DNA from: Luidia sarsii
Lineage: Eukaryota > Echinodermata > Asteroidea > Paxillosida > Luidiidae
Reading direction: 5' to 3'
Assembly: GCA_949987565.1 (NCBI GenBank)
Contig: OX465112.1
Span: forward strand, 13,152,580 to 13,216,579
Length of the DNA: 64,000 nucleotides
Positions 46,850-57,989 of this stretch are shown in pieces; position 1 is the stretch's first letter; each line of letters starts with the position of its first letter. The translations under genes were made by a program, and so were the position numbers. The notes below the pieces were generated by a model. It was given only the letters and a program-made list of their open reading frames with translations. It was not told the origin of the DNA and searched no databases.

Positions 46850-47814
46850 AAGTGTCCTTATCTCTCTTTCTCTCTCCAGTCTCCATCCCCTCTATCTCCC
46901 TTCCCCTCCCTCCCCCTCTTTACCTTCCCCCCTCCTCTCTCTCCCCTTCCCTCTCCCTCTCTCCCTGTCCTCCTCAACCTCTCCTCTCTCCTTTCCTCCC
47001 TCTCTCTCACCACCTCTCCCTCTCCACATCTCTGTTTCCACCTCTGTCTCTCCCCGCCTCTCTGCTCTGTCAGACGAGACTTGGGGAGTCCCCCTCTCTC
47101 CCCCTCTCTCTCTCTCTCTGCCCCCTCCTCTGTACTTATCTCTATTTCCACCCTCTCTCTCCCTCCATCTCTCAATCTTCCTCTCTCTCTCTTTCTCTCT
47201 CTTCCCCTCTCACTCTTTCTCTCTCTTCCTCTCTCTCTCCCTCTCTCTCCCGTCCTCTCTCTCTCTCTTTCTCTCTCCCTTCCTCTCCCTCTCTCTCTCT
47301 TTCTCTCTTTCTCTCTCCCCCTCTTTCTCTTCCTCTCTCTCTTTCTCTCTCTCCCTCTGTCTGCCTCCTCTTCCTTCTCCCCTTCTCGCTCTCCGTGTCT
47401 CCCGTACCTCTCCTATCTCTCTCTGTTTCTCTCTTTCCCTCTCTCTATCTTTTCCTTCTCCTCCCCCCTCTCTCTCTCTCTCTGCCCCCTCTCTCTGTAA
47501 TTCTCTCTATTTCCACCCTCTCTCTCCCTCCATCTCTCAATCTTCCTCTCTCTCTCTTCTCTCCCTTCCCCTCTTACTCTTTCTCTCTCTTCCTCTCTCT
47601 CTCTCTCCCTCTCTCTCCCGTCCTCTCTCTCTCTCTCCCTTCCTCTCCCCTCTCTCTTTCTCTCTTTCTCTCTCCCCTCTGTCTCTCTTCCTCTCTGTCT
47701 CTCTCTCCCTGCCTCCTATCTCCTTCTCCCCTTCTCGCTCTCTGTGTCTCCCGTACCTCTCCTATCTCTCTCTGTTTCTCTCTTTCCCTCTCTCTATCTT
47801 TTCCTTCCCCCCCC

Positions 47815-47856
<42 letters not shown>

Positions 47857-47860
47857 ATCA
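46850..47860. repeat. (CT)n-rich tract with an approximately 350-bp higher-order repeat
   Basis: CTGCCCCCTC...TATTTCCACCCTCTCTCTCC occurs at about 47118 and again at 47482, and CCCGTACCTCTCCTATCTCT at 47401 and 47750. The ~360-bp segment is therefore duplicated in tandem. Confidence 0.9.
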
Positions 47861-48266
47861 GAACCCTTCTGGCTATTCAAGTCAATCGACAACTCGGCGC
47901 AGTTGTTAACACGCCACACTTCTATGCGTGACGCCAAATATTGGTGAAGGCAACACATCGCGGGGGACCAGGTGTAATTATTTATCCTTTTCGATTACGT
48001 TTTGAGTTTGCAATTGGTTTTCCCAGCTTCCAGAGAGATGATTTTCCTTTCATTATGCGGGAAAACAAAAGTCATTATCTTTCCTCGCCTGTTTACCCTA
48101 CCTTGCCCGAGGGACACGAGACGGCCCAATGATTGAAAACAAAATGATCATTTCGAGTGATTGTAGTATTTCCTTTTGGCTGCTTTTCGGATGGATTTAG
48201 CCGGCGTCCCCCCCCCCCCCGCCCTGCCTTCAAACCAATGAAGGCGGAGGTGTAGGCTTTCTTTCC
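47861..48266. other. Non-coding stretch before the gap
   Basis: Mixed DNA with a C-run at 48210. No gene recognised. Confidence 0.4.
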
Positions 48267-48466
48267 NNNNNNNNNNNNNNNNNNNNNNNNNNNNNNNNNN
48301 NNNNNNNNNNNNNNNNNNNNNNNNNNNNNNNNNNNNNNNNNNNNNNNNNNNNNNNNNNNNNNNNNNNNNNNNNNNNNNNNNNNNNNNNNNNNNNNNNNNN
48401 NNNNNNNNNNNNNNNNNNNNNNNNNNNNNNNNNNNNNNNNNNNNNNNNNNNNNNNNNNNNNNNNNN
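48267..48466. other. Assembly gap, 200 N
   Basis: Exactly 200 N, a typical placeholder length, so the true size is unknown. The right edge is (CT)n repeat, which probably caused the gap. Confidence 0.99.
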
Positions 48467-48658
48467 TCTCTTCCTCCCTCTCTCCCTCCCTCTCTTCCTC
48501 CCTCTCTTCCTCCCTACCTTCCTCCCTACCTTCTTCTCTCTCTTCCTCCCTCTCTTCCTCCCTACCTTCTTCTCTCTCTTCCTCCCTCTCTTCCTCCCTC
48601 CCTCATTCCCTCTCCTCCTCCCTCTCTTCCTCTCTCTCCTCCTCCCTCCCTTCCTCCC
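48467..48658. repeat. (CT)n-rich tract at the gap edge
   Basis: CTTCCTCCCTCTCTCC-type repeats with recurring CTTCCTCCCTACCTTCTTCT (about 48510 and 48560). Confidence 0.9.
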
Positions 48659-51532
48659 CATACGCATACGGACTGGAGGGTGTATGGTGGGTGACGATGT
48701 AGGCTTTCAAGAAGAGCGAACGAGTGTATATCTTGGCGGTTGTTTTGAGGAGAGGGAGCATGCATGAGGGACGATTAGAATCAGGAGTGAAGATAGTCGG
48801 AGAGACGGTAGGAAGGAGGAATGAGGACGATCCGAGAGTCGCAGACAACCATCTAGGAAAGACAGACAAACGGAAAGGGGCCGAGAGGAGACGTGACGAG
48901 AGGACAGAAAGACTGAAAGACAGGGACACCCACAAACAGATGGGCACGGTAGCATGGGAGAGAATTGTAGGCGGACGGCTGACTGGAAGATGGATGGAGA
49001 TGAGAGGGTAATACTCCAGGCCACAAAGAGTCTAGTTCGGCGTGTGAGAAACACCAGTTGACAGAAAGACAGAGAGAGAGAGTTGGAGCCCAGTAAGCAG
49101 TCAGACTTGCAGGCAGACAGACAGACAGACGGAGTGGACGGCACTGTGGGGATGGTCGTTTTAGTTTTAATTGGTGTTCTGGGTGGGTGGGGGCGACAGC
49201 AACTTGCAAGGGAGCCCGTGCACAATGCCGTGGCTCCTCTCACCGTGCGGTGGTCTGTCTGAGCTGCCAGGCGGCCAAACCCATGCCTGCCTCCCTGCCT
49301 ATGCCACTGCACCGGACCAACTCGTAACGACCGAGAAAACACACAACGAGCCCGCCCACCAGCCCCCATCCAACCCCATCCAACCTTCCCCCCTCCCCCG
49401 CCCCCCCCCCCCAAAAAAAAGGAAAGAAAGAAAGAACGAAGAAGAAGCCATCAATGGGACGAGGAGGCAAGAGGCACCACTGTCGGACGGCAATTATCTG
49501 CGGGGGATTAGGCAGCAGTTATCGGAGCCAGCATCCAGAGCGCATACGCCCGCTACAGGTTTTCCTCTCCAAACTCCTTTTCAGAAAATTGAAAAGCACC
49601 GCAGGTACACGAGGTCCCCCCCCCCTCTAAAAAAGAAATAATTTTCGGGTGGGTGGTATTTTCAGACTATTGTCGATAATGCCCTAATTCTGTACATCCA
49701 TCAATCTGGCGTGGGGAGGAGGGGGGGGGACAGTGCTCGTTACGATTGATCCAAATAGGCGACGACCAGGGACATCTTTTGAAAATTGAAATTTCATTGA
49801 AATTTCATTCGAAAGAGAGACCCCCGTCCTGAAGGTGGTTTTAAGCACAAAAGGGAGAGATCATCGTCGGTGTCATAAGAAAAAAATAATAATGATCGAG
49901 CCATGGTTATCCTTTCTCGTCCAGATTGATTCCCCGGAGCCGAGATCCCGCTGCAGACTGACAAAGATTTGGGAGCGGGGGGGAGGGAGATTTCGTTCTT
50001 CAATTCTTGCCAGCCGACACGACGTCCACAATTGGATGGATTTACGAGCCGCACTGTTGTGGTTTGTATAGGGAATTCTTCAAGCTCTGTCGACTAACCG
50101 TGCCAAGCGCGACAAACCATTCGACGCATCCCTCTCGTTTTGTCCTTTATCATATCCATTTTTTGTCGACGTACGTAGACCCTGTCTTCTCTTTCTTTTC
50201 TTTTCTTTTTTGCTCCGGCGTGGGGGGAGGGGAGTTGGAAGTTTTGAGGATGAGTTACGAGGGAGACATCGGAGTGGCACCAGACGGGTCCCGGCTGCAC
50301 CGGGGGCTCGGCGTTATTTCGCGGGGACTTCTGTCCTTTTGTTGACTGGCTGACGCCGGCGGACAATGAGCGGTGGAAGGGGGGGGGGTGTGGGGAGGGG
50401 GGGCTGGTTCGCGACAAAGAAGCGGCTTTAATCGCTCGAAGAATAACGGCCATTAAGATCCCCTTGTTGGCGACTTAGCGCCCCATTGTGAGCAATCGTA
50501 AGTTGTTTCTGCCCTTTCATCTCCCGAGTGGGGTTGGAATAGAGAACGAGGAGGAAATCTGTCTGGGACTATTTTTCTGGCTCCATCGGCGGCCTGAAAC
50601 TTTTGTTCGGTGCCCCCCCTCTCCACCTTCTCCCCCTCATACCTCTTGTCAGATTCTCCCGTGGACAGGCCCTGTCCCCGGCGGTTAACCCATCGGCGTG
50701 GCTAGGTAGAGGGTGCTTTATTCTCACCGTTGCTCATTTTGTGTAACATTGCTGGCAGAACCGCCGCAATTAACCCAATCGCTCGTAATGTGTCGCCCAC
50801 TACCGGGTCGATTGACGCCCGCCCCCCCCCCCCCCTACTATACCGCTGCTCGACAGGGCAGACACATTGCCGACCTCATCCTCTTATAAATGGTGGGGGT
50901 TGAGTTAGTGGCCGAGGCCTTAACAAGTTCCCCTCCCCAACACGACAGGGGCGGCGACTTCGACCCTGATTGACGGCCCGCGGAGAACCCCCCAAAAATG
51001 CTGGACAGTCCATGGTAACAGTTACGGTACTTAGCCGAGCGTAGCGGAGCAATGGAAACCGCAGGTAACATGTATAATCAAGACGGTGCACCTCCTTGGT
51101 ATCTTAGTGGCCGGCAAGTAGTCATGCGAGCATAATATTAGCATGTGAGGTAAGCAGATTGGCAAGTATAAACAGATGAGCACGCAAGCAATTGCTTTTT
51201 CAACTGGAATTTTATTGTCAATACAAAATCATTACCAACAGATATTACAAATAGGCCTATGGATGTCTTGTCAACATGGTCACCAGGGACCGAAACCGAC
51301 CTGATGGAAATAGATAGATTACAAATAAAAAAGGACAGTTTCAGTTGACAGACATTTAAGGGTTACAAGAACATAGTAATTATAGTGTTGTAAAAGTTCT
51401 TTTGTCTAGAACATCCAAATAAATATTGTTAATCTTGTAACATGAATATGGCGTCGTTATGATCCATTTTCTTTTTAAAACTTGCAAGGTTTTTAGAGGA
51501 TTTGTAAAACAAGCAAGCAAGCAAACGGGACA
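48659..51532. other. Non-coding stretch
   Basis: GACAGACAGAC-type words at 48850-49130, C-runs near 49400, 49620 and 50825, TTTTC repeats at 50185-50205, and one TAGGCCTA at 51252. Open frames reach 235 codons on the minus strand but are low-complexity Ser/Leu-rich readings. Confidence 0.4.
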
Positions 51533-51780
51533 GGTGGAGAGAGAGAGGGGAGAGTGGTAGAACGAGGGATGGAGAGAAAGAGAGACGGAGAGAGTTAGAA
51601 GGAGAGATACAGGTGGGGAGAGGGAAAGAGAGTTAGACTGAGAGTTACAGAGAGGGATATAGTGAGAGGTGGAGAGAGAGGGTTAGAACGAGAGGAGTGG
51701 AGAGAGTTCGAGAGAAACATGCCGATATACTTATAGAGATAGAGGAAAGTAAGAAATGGAGGGAGAAAGAGAGCCACGCA
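51533..51780. repeat. (GA)n-rich tract
   Basis: Imperfect GAGAGAGAGGGGAGAG with GTTAGA/GTTACAGAG interruptions. Confidence 0.85.
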
Positions 51781-53473
51781 AACTCGAGGAGACGGGCACT
51801 GATGCGAAGGAGAATCGAACATGAGGATATCGTTCAAATTGATTGCGGTCGAGATCTCACAAAGTGACACTCTCGCGAAATACTCCCAAAAGTGGACGGC
51901 GCTGCAAACACACCCCGCTGTCATGTGTCATATATATAGGACTATACTTATTATAAGTCGCTCATCTCGCTAGCCAAGGAGGCAGGAAGAGACAAAGGAA
52001 GGCGAAGGAGACGATCTCCTACGTTCAATCAACGAGCCCAATTTGATCGAATCACGTCGAAAATGACAGACGTTGCGAGGGGCTAACGAGCTTAAGACCC
52101 AGTCCCAGCAGGGGGGGTCGGGGATACCGGAGATTAGAGGTAGAATCCCCCCGTTACTCCTGTCTTTAAGAGCTGAACATCGGGCCATCTTTTTTTGTTT
52201 TCCCGTAAACTGGCGTCCCGCGGGTAAACAAGTCCATGCAGCAGTCTGTCAGTGAGGTGCCATTTTATTATCTTTTTTGTTGTTGGTCCAAATGGAATCT
52301 GCAAAATTGTGTCATATTATTCCCGCTCCGTGCGACCGAGCTGCTAACAGGAACGATATCACTCCACGAGCTTCCCCCGTTAACGTTGTCTTTCGTTACG
52401 CGCACTACGGCCGGCCCCACAACCGCCGGTGCGACGGCCGGGTCGGGCAAGCCGGCCAGCCACTCCGCACTAATTTTTAATGGAATTAGTTTGAGATTTC
52501 ATTGGGCCACACTGCATTCACAGGACTGTTGGCACTGATAGACTTGATCAGGGCCCATTACCGATAACCCCGTTTCTTTTTCTTTTCTTCTGACAGGATG
52601 GCGGGCGGGGGAAGAAAAAAAATTGGGCTATTAGACGGAGATTCGGTTATTGTGCTTCTATTATAGGCTGGTGCGTAATGCGATATGTTATTCCGTGGTG
52701 AGTTTTCGTGTGCACTGCAGTGCACCGAACTCTGAGGAGATTTCGCTAGAGCGTTTTATTTTGTTTCACGTTTTGGCCATTGATTTTTTTTCTTTGGTGG
52801 CATGTGTTGGGGGAGGGGGGGGCGGGGCGGGAGACACGCCGGAGGGGTCGACGACCTTACTCCGCCTTGCCACGTGTCAGCGATGTCGCCGGTCTTCTGG
52901 GTGTCGTCACTGTCCGTCTCGCATAAACTGCCGCAGTCTCCGACGTTCGTGCGGCGGCGTTCCGGTCGCTGGGTCATCGGGCGCCGATCTCCGCTTCGTC
53001 CGGGGATTCGAACCAGCCCCCGACCCGGTGGAGGCCGCTGCATGCACGGCGATTAGCACGTGCGGGACTCGAACCCCGCCACTCCCTGCATTCGCAACCA
53101 CGCACTCCGGAACCGGGAGCCATTTTTTTTTCGGGAGGCCACCGGTCACACGTGACTCGCTGTCACGCTCTCTCGCCGTACGTCTCACTGCAGATGTCTT
53201 GCAGGACTTTGTCCCACGGTCACACCGTCATCCTTCAATGAAAGCAAAAAGTCACTGTATCCAATAAGGGGTTTGCCCTGCTCGACGTAAACCCTCATTT
53301 AATTGCATTCTCCTCGACGTACACACCATCTATTATATCTTTGAACAGGTCACTTTAAAACAAAGGACGATTGGCTATCTTTGTACGGGCCTCTCTTCCT
53401 TCGATTGGCATCAGTCTATCTCAGCTTATATTATAGTTTTGACTTTGCTCTGTATTATTTGTCTTAATGCGTT
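51781..53473. other. Non-coding stretch
   Basis: GC-rich at 52380-52460 and 52800-53100. The frame at 52650-53267 has no recognised domain. Two B-box-like words (GGATTCGAACC at about 53005, GGACTCGAACCCC at about 53064) may be SINE traces but lack matching A boxes. Confidence 0.35.
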
Positions 53474-53821
53474 TAAAGGCCAATACAACATTGGTAATGG
53501 TCAAAAGATTGCCACAGTTTGTGTGTTAAACCATTAAACATCCCCAAAAAGCAACCTTGTGAAGGTTTTAGCTCAAATGGTGATTTGAGAAAGTCGAAAA
53601 AGGTAAAAAAATAAATTTAAAAAGTCACGTGTTTTGCACCATTCTGTAGTGAGAAATAAACTATTTGTCGATATTTGAGTGAAGATTTTTAGGGAAGTGC
53701 AGCATCCCAGACCGTAAGATTTCAGCATGAGGATTATATCATGGCCATCCACAAACTGTGTAAATTAGAAGGAAATCTGTGGACATCGATGCTTTCCGAT
53801 CTTCCCAATGTAATGCCTTTA
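53474..53821 (+). mobile_element. MITE family A, copy 3
   Basis: It starts TAAAGGCCAATACAACATTG and ends CCCAATGTAATGCCTTTAA, with all interior blocks in the order of copy 1. It lies directly upstream of a LINE fragment. Confidence 0.75.
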
Positions 53822-53861
53822 AGCCTATCTCATCCCCATATCACTGCATAGGGCCTATCTT

Positions 53862-54043
53862 TAATAACTGAGAGGTATCAGAACAGCTTCGTCCCACGTA
53901 CGGTATGCCTCTCTATGGAATTCCCTTCCTTGTTCATGTTACATGCTTATGATCTGGCCCTTTTGAAGCGGAATGGCAATTCCTATTTCTCCAGCCTTCC
54001 TGATGGGATCCTCCCCATCTCTTTCTCTCCTTAGCCCATAACC
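53862..54043 (+). pseudogene. LINE reverse transcriptase C-terminal fragment
   Basis: The plus strand encodes RYQNSFVPRTVCLSMEFPSL followed by YDLALLKRNGNSYFSSLPD, matching the family ending RY.NSFFPRT..LWNSLP...YDLALFKRN...YL. The WN pair of the usual LWNSLP has been lost to a small change. The 3' UTR (TTAGCCCATAACCT) is cut by the MITE that starts at 54044. Only the last 50 or so residues of ORF2 remain. Confidence 0.7.
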
Positions 54044-54258
54044 TTAAAGCCCCTACACAACATTGGTCGAGGTCAAAGAATAGCATCCTTACGTTGTCTG
54101 ATCCAACATATGCATGAAATAGCACACCTGTGAACATTTCAGACAGTAAGATTTCAACATGAGGATTCTATCATGACCATCTACAAACTGTGTAAATTAG
54201 AAGGAAATCTTCGGACATCAATGTTTTCCGATCTTTCCAATGTTGTATTGGGCCTTTA
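54044..54258 (+). mobile_element. MITE family A, copy 4 (internally deleted)
   Basis: It starts TTAAAGCCCCTACACAACAT and ends AATGTTGTATTGGGCCTTTA. The middle is shortened: about 130 bp of the longer copies are absent, although the CAGACAGTAAGATTTCAACA and ACAAACTGTGTAAATTAGAA blocks remain. It interrupts the 3' UTR of the LINE fragment ending at 54043. Confidence 0.75.
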
Positions 54259-54259
54259 A

Positions 54260-54672
54260 GACAAGGGGGGGCCTTTCCTTCCCGAAGCTGGAATGAAGAT
54301 CTGTTGGATCGGGCGAAGAGGCGGGTTATTAGCCTTGTCGGCAAGGAGCTGGGGTCGTTGGACGGCGGCCACCCTGAGTCTCCTCTACCGATATTTCCAA
54401 GGAGGGTGTTCCTCGTCTGCTCTTGCCGACTTGGTCCGCCAGTCATGACATAATAAGCGCGCAACCAGGCTGTTTGCCTCCTCTCGCCCGTTCACTCCAT
54501 CTGTCTCAAGGTGTAGACCGGAGAGGTGTAGACCGGAGAGGTATCGGAACAGCTTCTTCCCTCGTTCAGCCTATCTCTGGAATTCGTCACTGGTTCATGT
54601 TTTCCCTCAGCCAATACGATCTTGCCCTTTTTTAAGAGGAACGCCAATTCCTCTCCCTGCCCGAGTCTCTCT
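54260..54672 (+). pseudogene. LINE reverse transcriptase C-terminal fragment (longer copy)
   Basis: Readable pieces are TAATLSLLYRYFQGGCSS then ALADLVR, and further on RYRNSFF-like sequence (RGIGTASSLVQP in the neighbouring frame), then SQYDLALF. Together these span the SHRR...LLYRYF...CSS.L.....RY.NSF...YDLALF region of a LINE ORF2. Several frameshifts break it. A 13-bp segment GAGGTGTAGACCG is tandemly doubled at about 54510-54545. The 3' UTR appears to resume at about 54925 (TTAGCCCTTAACCTTGAGC), after the inserted segment 54684-54905. Confidence 0.7.
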
Positions 54673-54683
54673 CTCTCTCTCTC

Positions 54684-54905
54684 TAAAGCCGCGTTTCCAC
54701 TGGACTAAAAATTTACCGAGACGATGGTTCAATTTCCAATGGTCAAATTTGACCGTCGTTCCCACTTGGACTTTTGAGTCGGTCAATTTAGCCGAGACGA
54801 TGGTTAAAGTAACGGAGCTGGCGAAACATTATTTATGCACAGAGCATGCCTCCGAGTCGCGTTTTAGCGAGTGGTGCGTTTCCACTGGACTAATCAGCTC
54901 GGTTA
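54684..54905. mobile_element. Inserted repeat splitting a LINE 3' UTR
   Basis: The segment begins CCGCGTTTCCACTGGACTAA and a near copy of that sequence recurs in the same orientation at its far end (about 54877-54895). The motif ACCGAGACGATGGTT is also repeated inside. It lies between the body and the resumed 3' UTR of the LINE copy starting at 54260, so it is younger than that LINE. Direct rather than inverted ends leave the class open. Confidence 0.45.
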
Positions 54906-56384
54906 AACTTATCTCCTTCACTTTTCCTTAGCCCTTAACCTTGAGCGGCTTTATAGCCTTATTTTGGGCGAATTTGCTTTCAGCAAAAAGACGGCTGTTT
55001 TTTTTAAATGTTGTGCGCATTGTTGCTTGAGAGCTGCGGGCTTGGGCAGTGACGCGTGCAATCCACAGGGATCTCTCCATCGTTTATAAGACCCCTTCGA
55101 CCACACAGTCGCTTGCCACATACGGGGAATGGCCATGATTTTATTCTCCAGTTTTTGGTCTGTGTGTGTGTGTGTGTGGGTTTTCCCCTTGGAGCCAGCA
55201 AGGCATGTTCCCTCTTTAACAACCAGCTATAGGTGCTGTAGTTGTCAGTCGTGATTTATAGACGGGACGCATCCAGTAAGGTCCTGCATTGTCAGACGAC
55301 ACTTAAACATGCCCCAAACCCACAGCCATCCATCATTTTTCATAACTCTTATGATTGACACGAGCCATCAAGTCGCGGCGTCGTCGGGTTGTGGTCGGTT
55401 CCATTCTGTGCATTGGTTTTTCTCCATCGCCAGGCCTGTCTGAATAGTCACTTCGCCTGCGAAGAGAGAGAGAGAGAGGAAGACAGAGAGAGAGAACTTT
55501 TTTGACAAGCGAGAGTAAAGCCTATTTTGCTGTCGAGTTGTTACATACTTTCAGCGTCTTTTGTTGGGCCTTGTAGCTAATTGTCCGAAATCGTCCACGA
55601 GAACTGGGTGTTAAGCGTTCCCGACGCCATGCTACCGGCGCACACAATGGACCCAGCGATCCGCGACCCCCAGAAACGGTAGACGATCCCCTCCCTCTCT
55701 CCCCCACACTCTCCCTCTCTGTCTCCAGGTCCCCAGCCTGACCCACATTTTCTCTCTCTTTTTTTCCCCTTCGAGGGAGTGGGGGGAAAAAATCCTCACG
55801 CGGGCTGGCAGCGATCTGGGGCGGCAGGGCATTGTCTCCGGTGACGGATGAGTCGGGGCGTCCTGGCTGGCACGGATTGTTAGAATCTTGCCTGCTTGGT
55901 GTACCATTTTTTGTCTCCCCTCCTTTTTTTTTTTCCTAAGCGCAAGGAGTGGATAAATCTGAAGGGTTGTTGACCGCCCGTCGACTCCTTGTAGGCTAAT
56001 TCTTAGCCTAACGGTGGTTGCGCTAGTAGTAGGGAAACAGGCGGCGGTGGGTCCTACACCGATCGTCTTATACACCGCTGAAGACGAAGATTTTAGGGAG
56101 ACTCCATGAAACCAAACCAAAATCCAAGTGGTCGCCGTGACAAAAATGTTACACACGCTGAGCGTGTTGCGTCGAAAGACGCCGCGGGTAAACAACGTCG
56201 ACCTGACGGTAGAGTGTTCTCGCTGGCTGCGGTCCCGGCTCAGTTGTGCGGCGCACGGGGATGATGCTCTAATGAGGTTACCTGCAGTTAGTGCCAGGGC
56301 CGCTTTTTGATGAGCGATGTCGACCCTTCTTGTGTACTCTGCCTGGTTGCTAATCGCAGCAAGGTACAATCTATATAGGAGCCT
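54906..56384. other. LINE 3' UTR remnant then non-coding DNA
   Basis: The first 60 bp continue the LINE 3' UTR. A (GT)n run lies at 55158-55178 and a short GA tract at 55462-55495. The 304-codon minus-strand frame (55632-56546) shows no domain and crosses the tRNA-like sequence, so it is not accepted as a gene. Confidence 0.4.
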
Positions 56385-56475
56385 TATTGGGTGAGGTTCG
56401 AACCTACAACTTCTGCCGGCAACTGTAGCCGCCTGGCAGACTAGACAGACCACCGATCTAACCGTCGCGTCGGTT
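56385..56475 (-). repeat. tRNA-like sequence, probable SINE head
   Basis: The minus strand reads GGTTAGATCGGTGGTCTGTC (A-box-like) and, about 45 nt further on, GTAGGTTCGAACCTCACCC (B box GGTTCGAACCTC). The spacing fits a tRNA-derived pol III promoter. No good cloverleaf or anticodon was recognised, so a SINE or tRNA relic is favoured. Confidence 0.45.
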
Positions 56476-57150
56476 GGTTGGACTATATTTTGGGTTAGGT
56501 TGGTTGATTGGCTGGTCGGCGTCTCGTTTGTGGTTGGTTGGATCAAGAAGGAAGACGGGGAAGGAGTTCGAACTTCCTTGGCTATTTAAAAACCGCATGA
56601 TCTTCCACCCATGCACAATGCACAGCGACCGCCCATGGTTGGATAGTAGGCTGTATGGTTGATTGGTTCCTCACCTACATGGTTGCTTGTTTTTGCTATC
56701 TCGCCTTCTTTTCCATTCATTCATTATTAGCCTCAAAGCCACTATTTATTGGTTGTACGTTAACAACAACTTCAAAGATACATTACAAATCTGGAAATAC
56801 CGAATCAAAAGCAAAATATATATTGAATTTAATTATTATAAACTCAAAACTGAAATACCCTCTTTTATACAAAGATGGGACCCTAATTAAACTGTTTTGT
56901 GAATATTTTGTTTGAATAAAGTGTCATCTTGAAAAGTCATTCATCCACACATTATTTTTTTTCTGAAGCTCTGTATAGAAAAAAATACAATTAAAGAGCA
57001 AAACGAGCAAAAACACAGCAGACGCAATGAAGAGATAATAGCAATAAGAAAGAGAAGAAACAGAACATGAAGCACTTTCAAAAAGCTCATCGCTTGTGGC
57101 GAAGATGCCATGCTTGGTCGTTGAAAAACCATATACTTCCATATCTTCCC
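56476..57150. other. Non-coding stretch
   Basis: GGTTGGTTGATTGG-type words at 56470-56540, then AT-rich DNA to the palindrome. No gene recognised. Confidence 0.4.
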
Positions 57151-57385
57151 AGGATAAATAGGTTTGCCTTGACACCATGTAAATTCTCTTTTGTGAGTAA
57201 AGTGTGGTTCTGAAAAGAACCGGAGGAACTCGACGTTTCGAACAGTGTACTCTGTTCGTCTTCAGGAGACTGGAGACGAACATAGTACACTGTTCGAAAC
57301 GTCGAGTTCCTCCGGTTCTTTTCAGAACCACACTTACTCACAAAAGAGAATTTACATGGTGTCACCGCAAACCTATTTATCCTGC
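57151..57385. mobile_element. 235-bp palindrome of two type B Penelope-like ends
   Basis: Arms of about 117 bp begin AGGATAAATAGGTTTGCCTT and end as the reverse complement GCAAACCTATTTATCCT. They share ACACCATGTAAATTCTCTTT, GTGTGGTTCTGAAAAGAACC and CGGAGGAACTCGACGTTTCG. The centre is near 57268. The left arm holds an intact hammerhead-like core on the minus strand (see 57232-57266); in the right arm the core reads CTGGAGA. Confidence 0.75.
57232..57266 (-). ncRNA. Candidate small hammerhead ribozyme (dimeric Penelope type)
   Basis: The minus strand reads CTGAAGA (fits core CUGANGA), one extra C, stem II GAACAG-AGTACA-CTGTTC, then GAAAC and GTC. GAAACGTC leaves ACGT as a self-complementary stem III, which suits the small hammerhead variants of Penelope-like elements reported to cleave as dimers. 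The extra C before stem II departs from the canonical core. Activity is inferred, not shown. Confidence 0.5.
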
Positions 57386-57760
57386 TATTCTCACCATGCA
57401 AACCTTCAAATCTCATTTCATATCTCCCCCTGTACTACAAACAGTAATTAAAATTAAGTTCCAGTGAACACCATTTGCCACACTACTTGCTAACCAGAAT
57501 GACGTGATTTAGTACCCGACAAAGCACTGAACATTCAGTGCTTATCATACGTCGAGTATAGGGAAACCCCTCACTATAATTATTACACAAATCTAAGAAA
57601 CAAAGGACAAACTGACTGGAAACTTAAACCGTTGGTTGCTTGCATCTGAATGAAAGCGGGCCGCGGTGATCCCATGGAGACACACCGTGACGGCAGTTAC
57701 ATGGTTGAACGCTCCCGACTGGCGCCCCCACCCCGGCAAAGACTACTGGTTGACTGTTTC

Positions 57761-57802
57761 GGGAAGGCCACCATTCTAAGGGCTGGATAGCTCTGAAGCA
57801 GA
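57761..57802 (+). repeat. 5' fragment of the same SINE family
   Basis: GGGAAGGCCACCATTCTAAG followed by GGCTGGATAGCTCTGAAGC matches the start of the SINE at 34555. The match stops after about 40 bp. Confidence 0.55.
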
Positions 57803-57989
57803 ACGAACCATTCTTGAATATCGTCTCAGCAGTATATACGTACTGAGCTAGGATGGAGCACTCTCCGGGCATGAAGAGAGATCCATGTAATGTGTGGTGG
57901 TTTTTTTTTTTTTTACTGCAGTCATGTTTTTCACCAAACAAGTAACAGCACCGTTGGTGATGGGGCTCTTCCAAAACCCAGAGTGGGAA

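Noticed and set aside
52998..53080. Two B-box-like words suggesting tRNA genes
   Set aside because: No acceptor stem, A box or cloverleaf could be drawn around them.
55632..56546. A 304-codon minus-strand frame
   Set aside because: It crosses a tRNA-like SINE head and composition changes along its length. No domain was seen. A spliced exon cannot be fully excluded.
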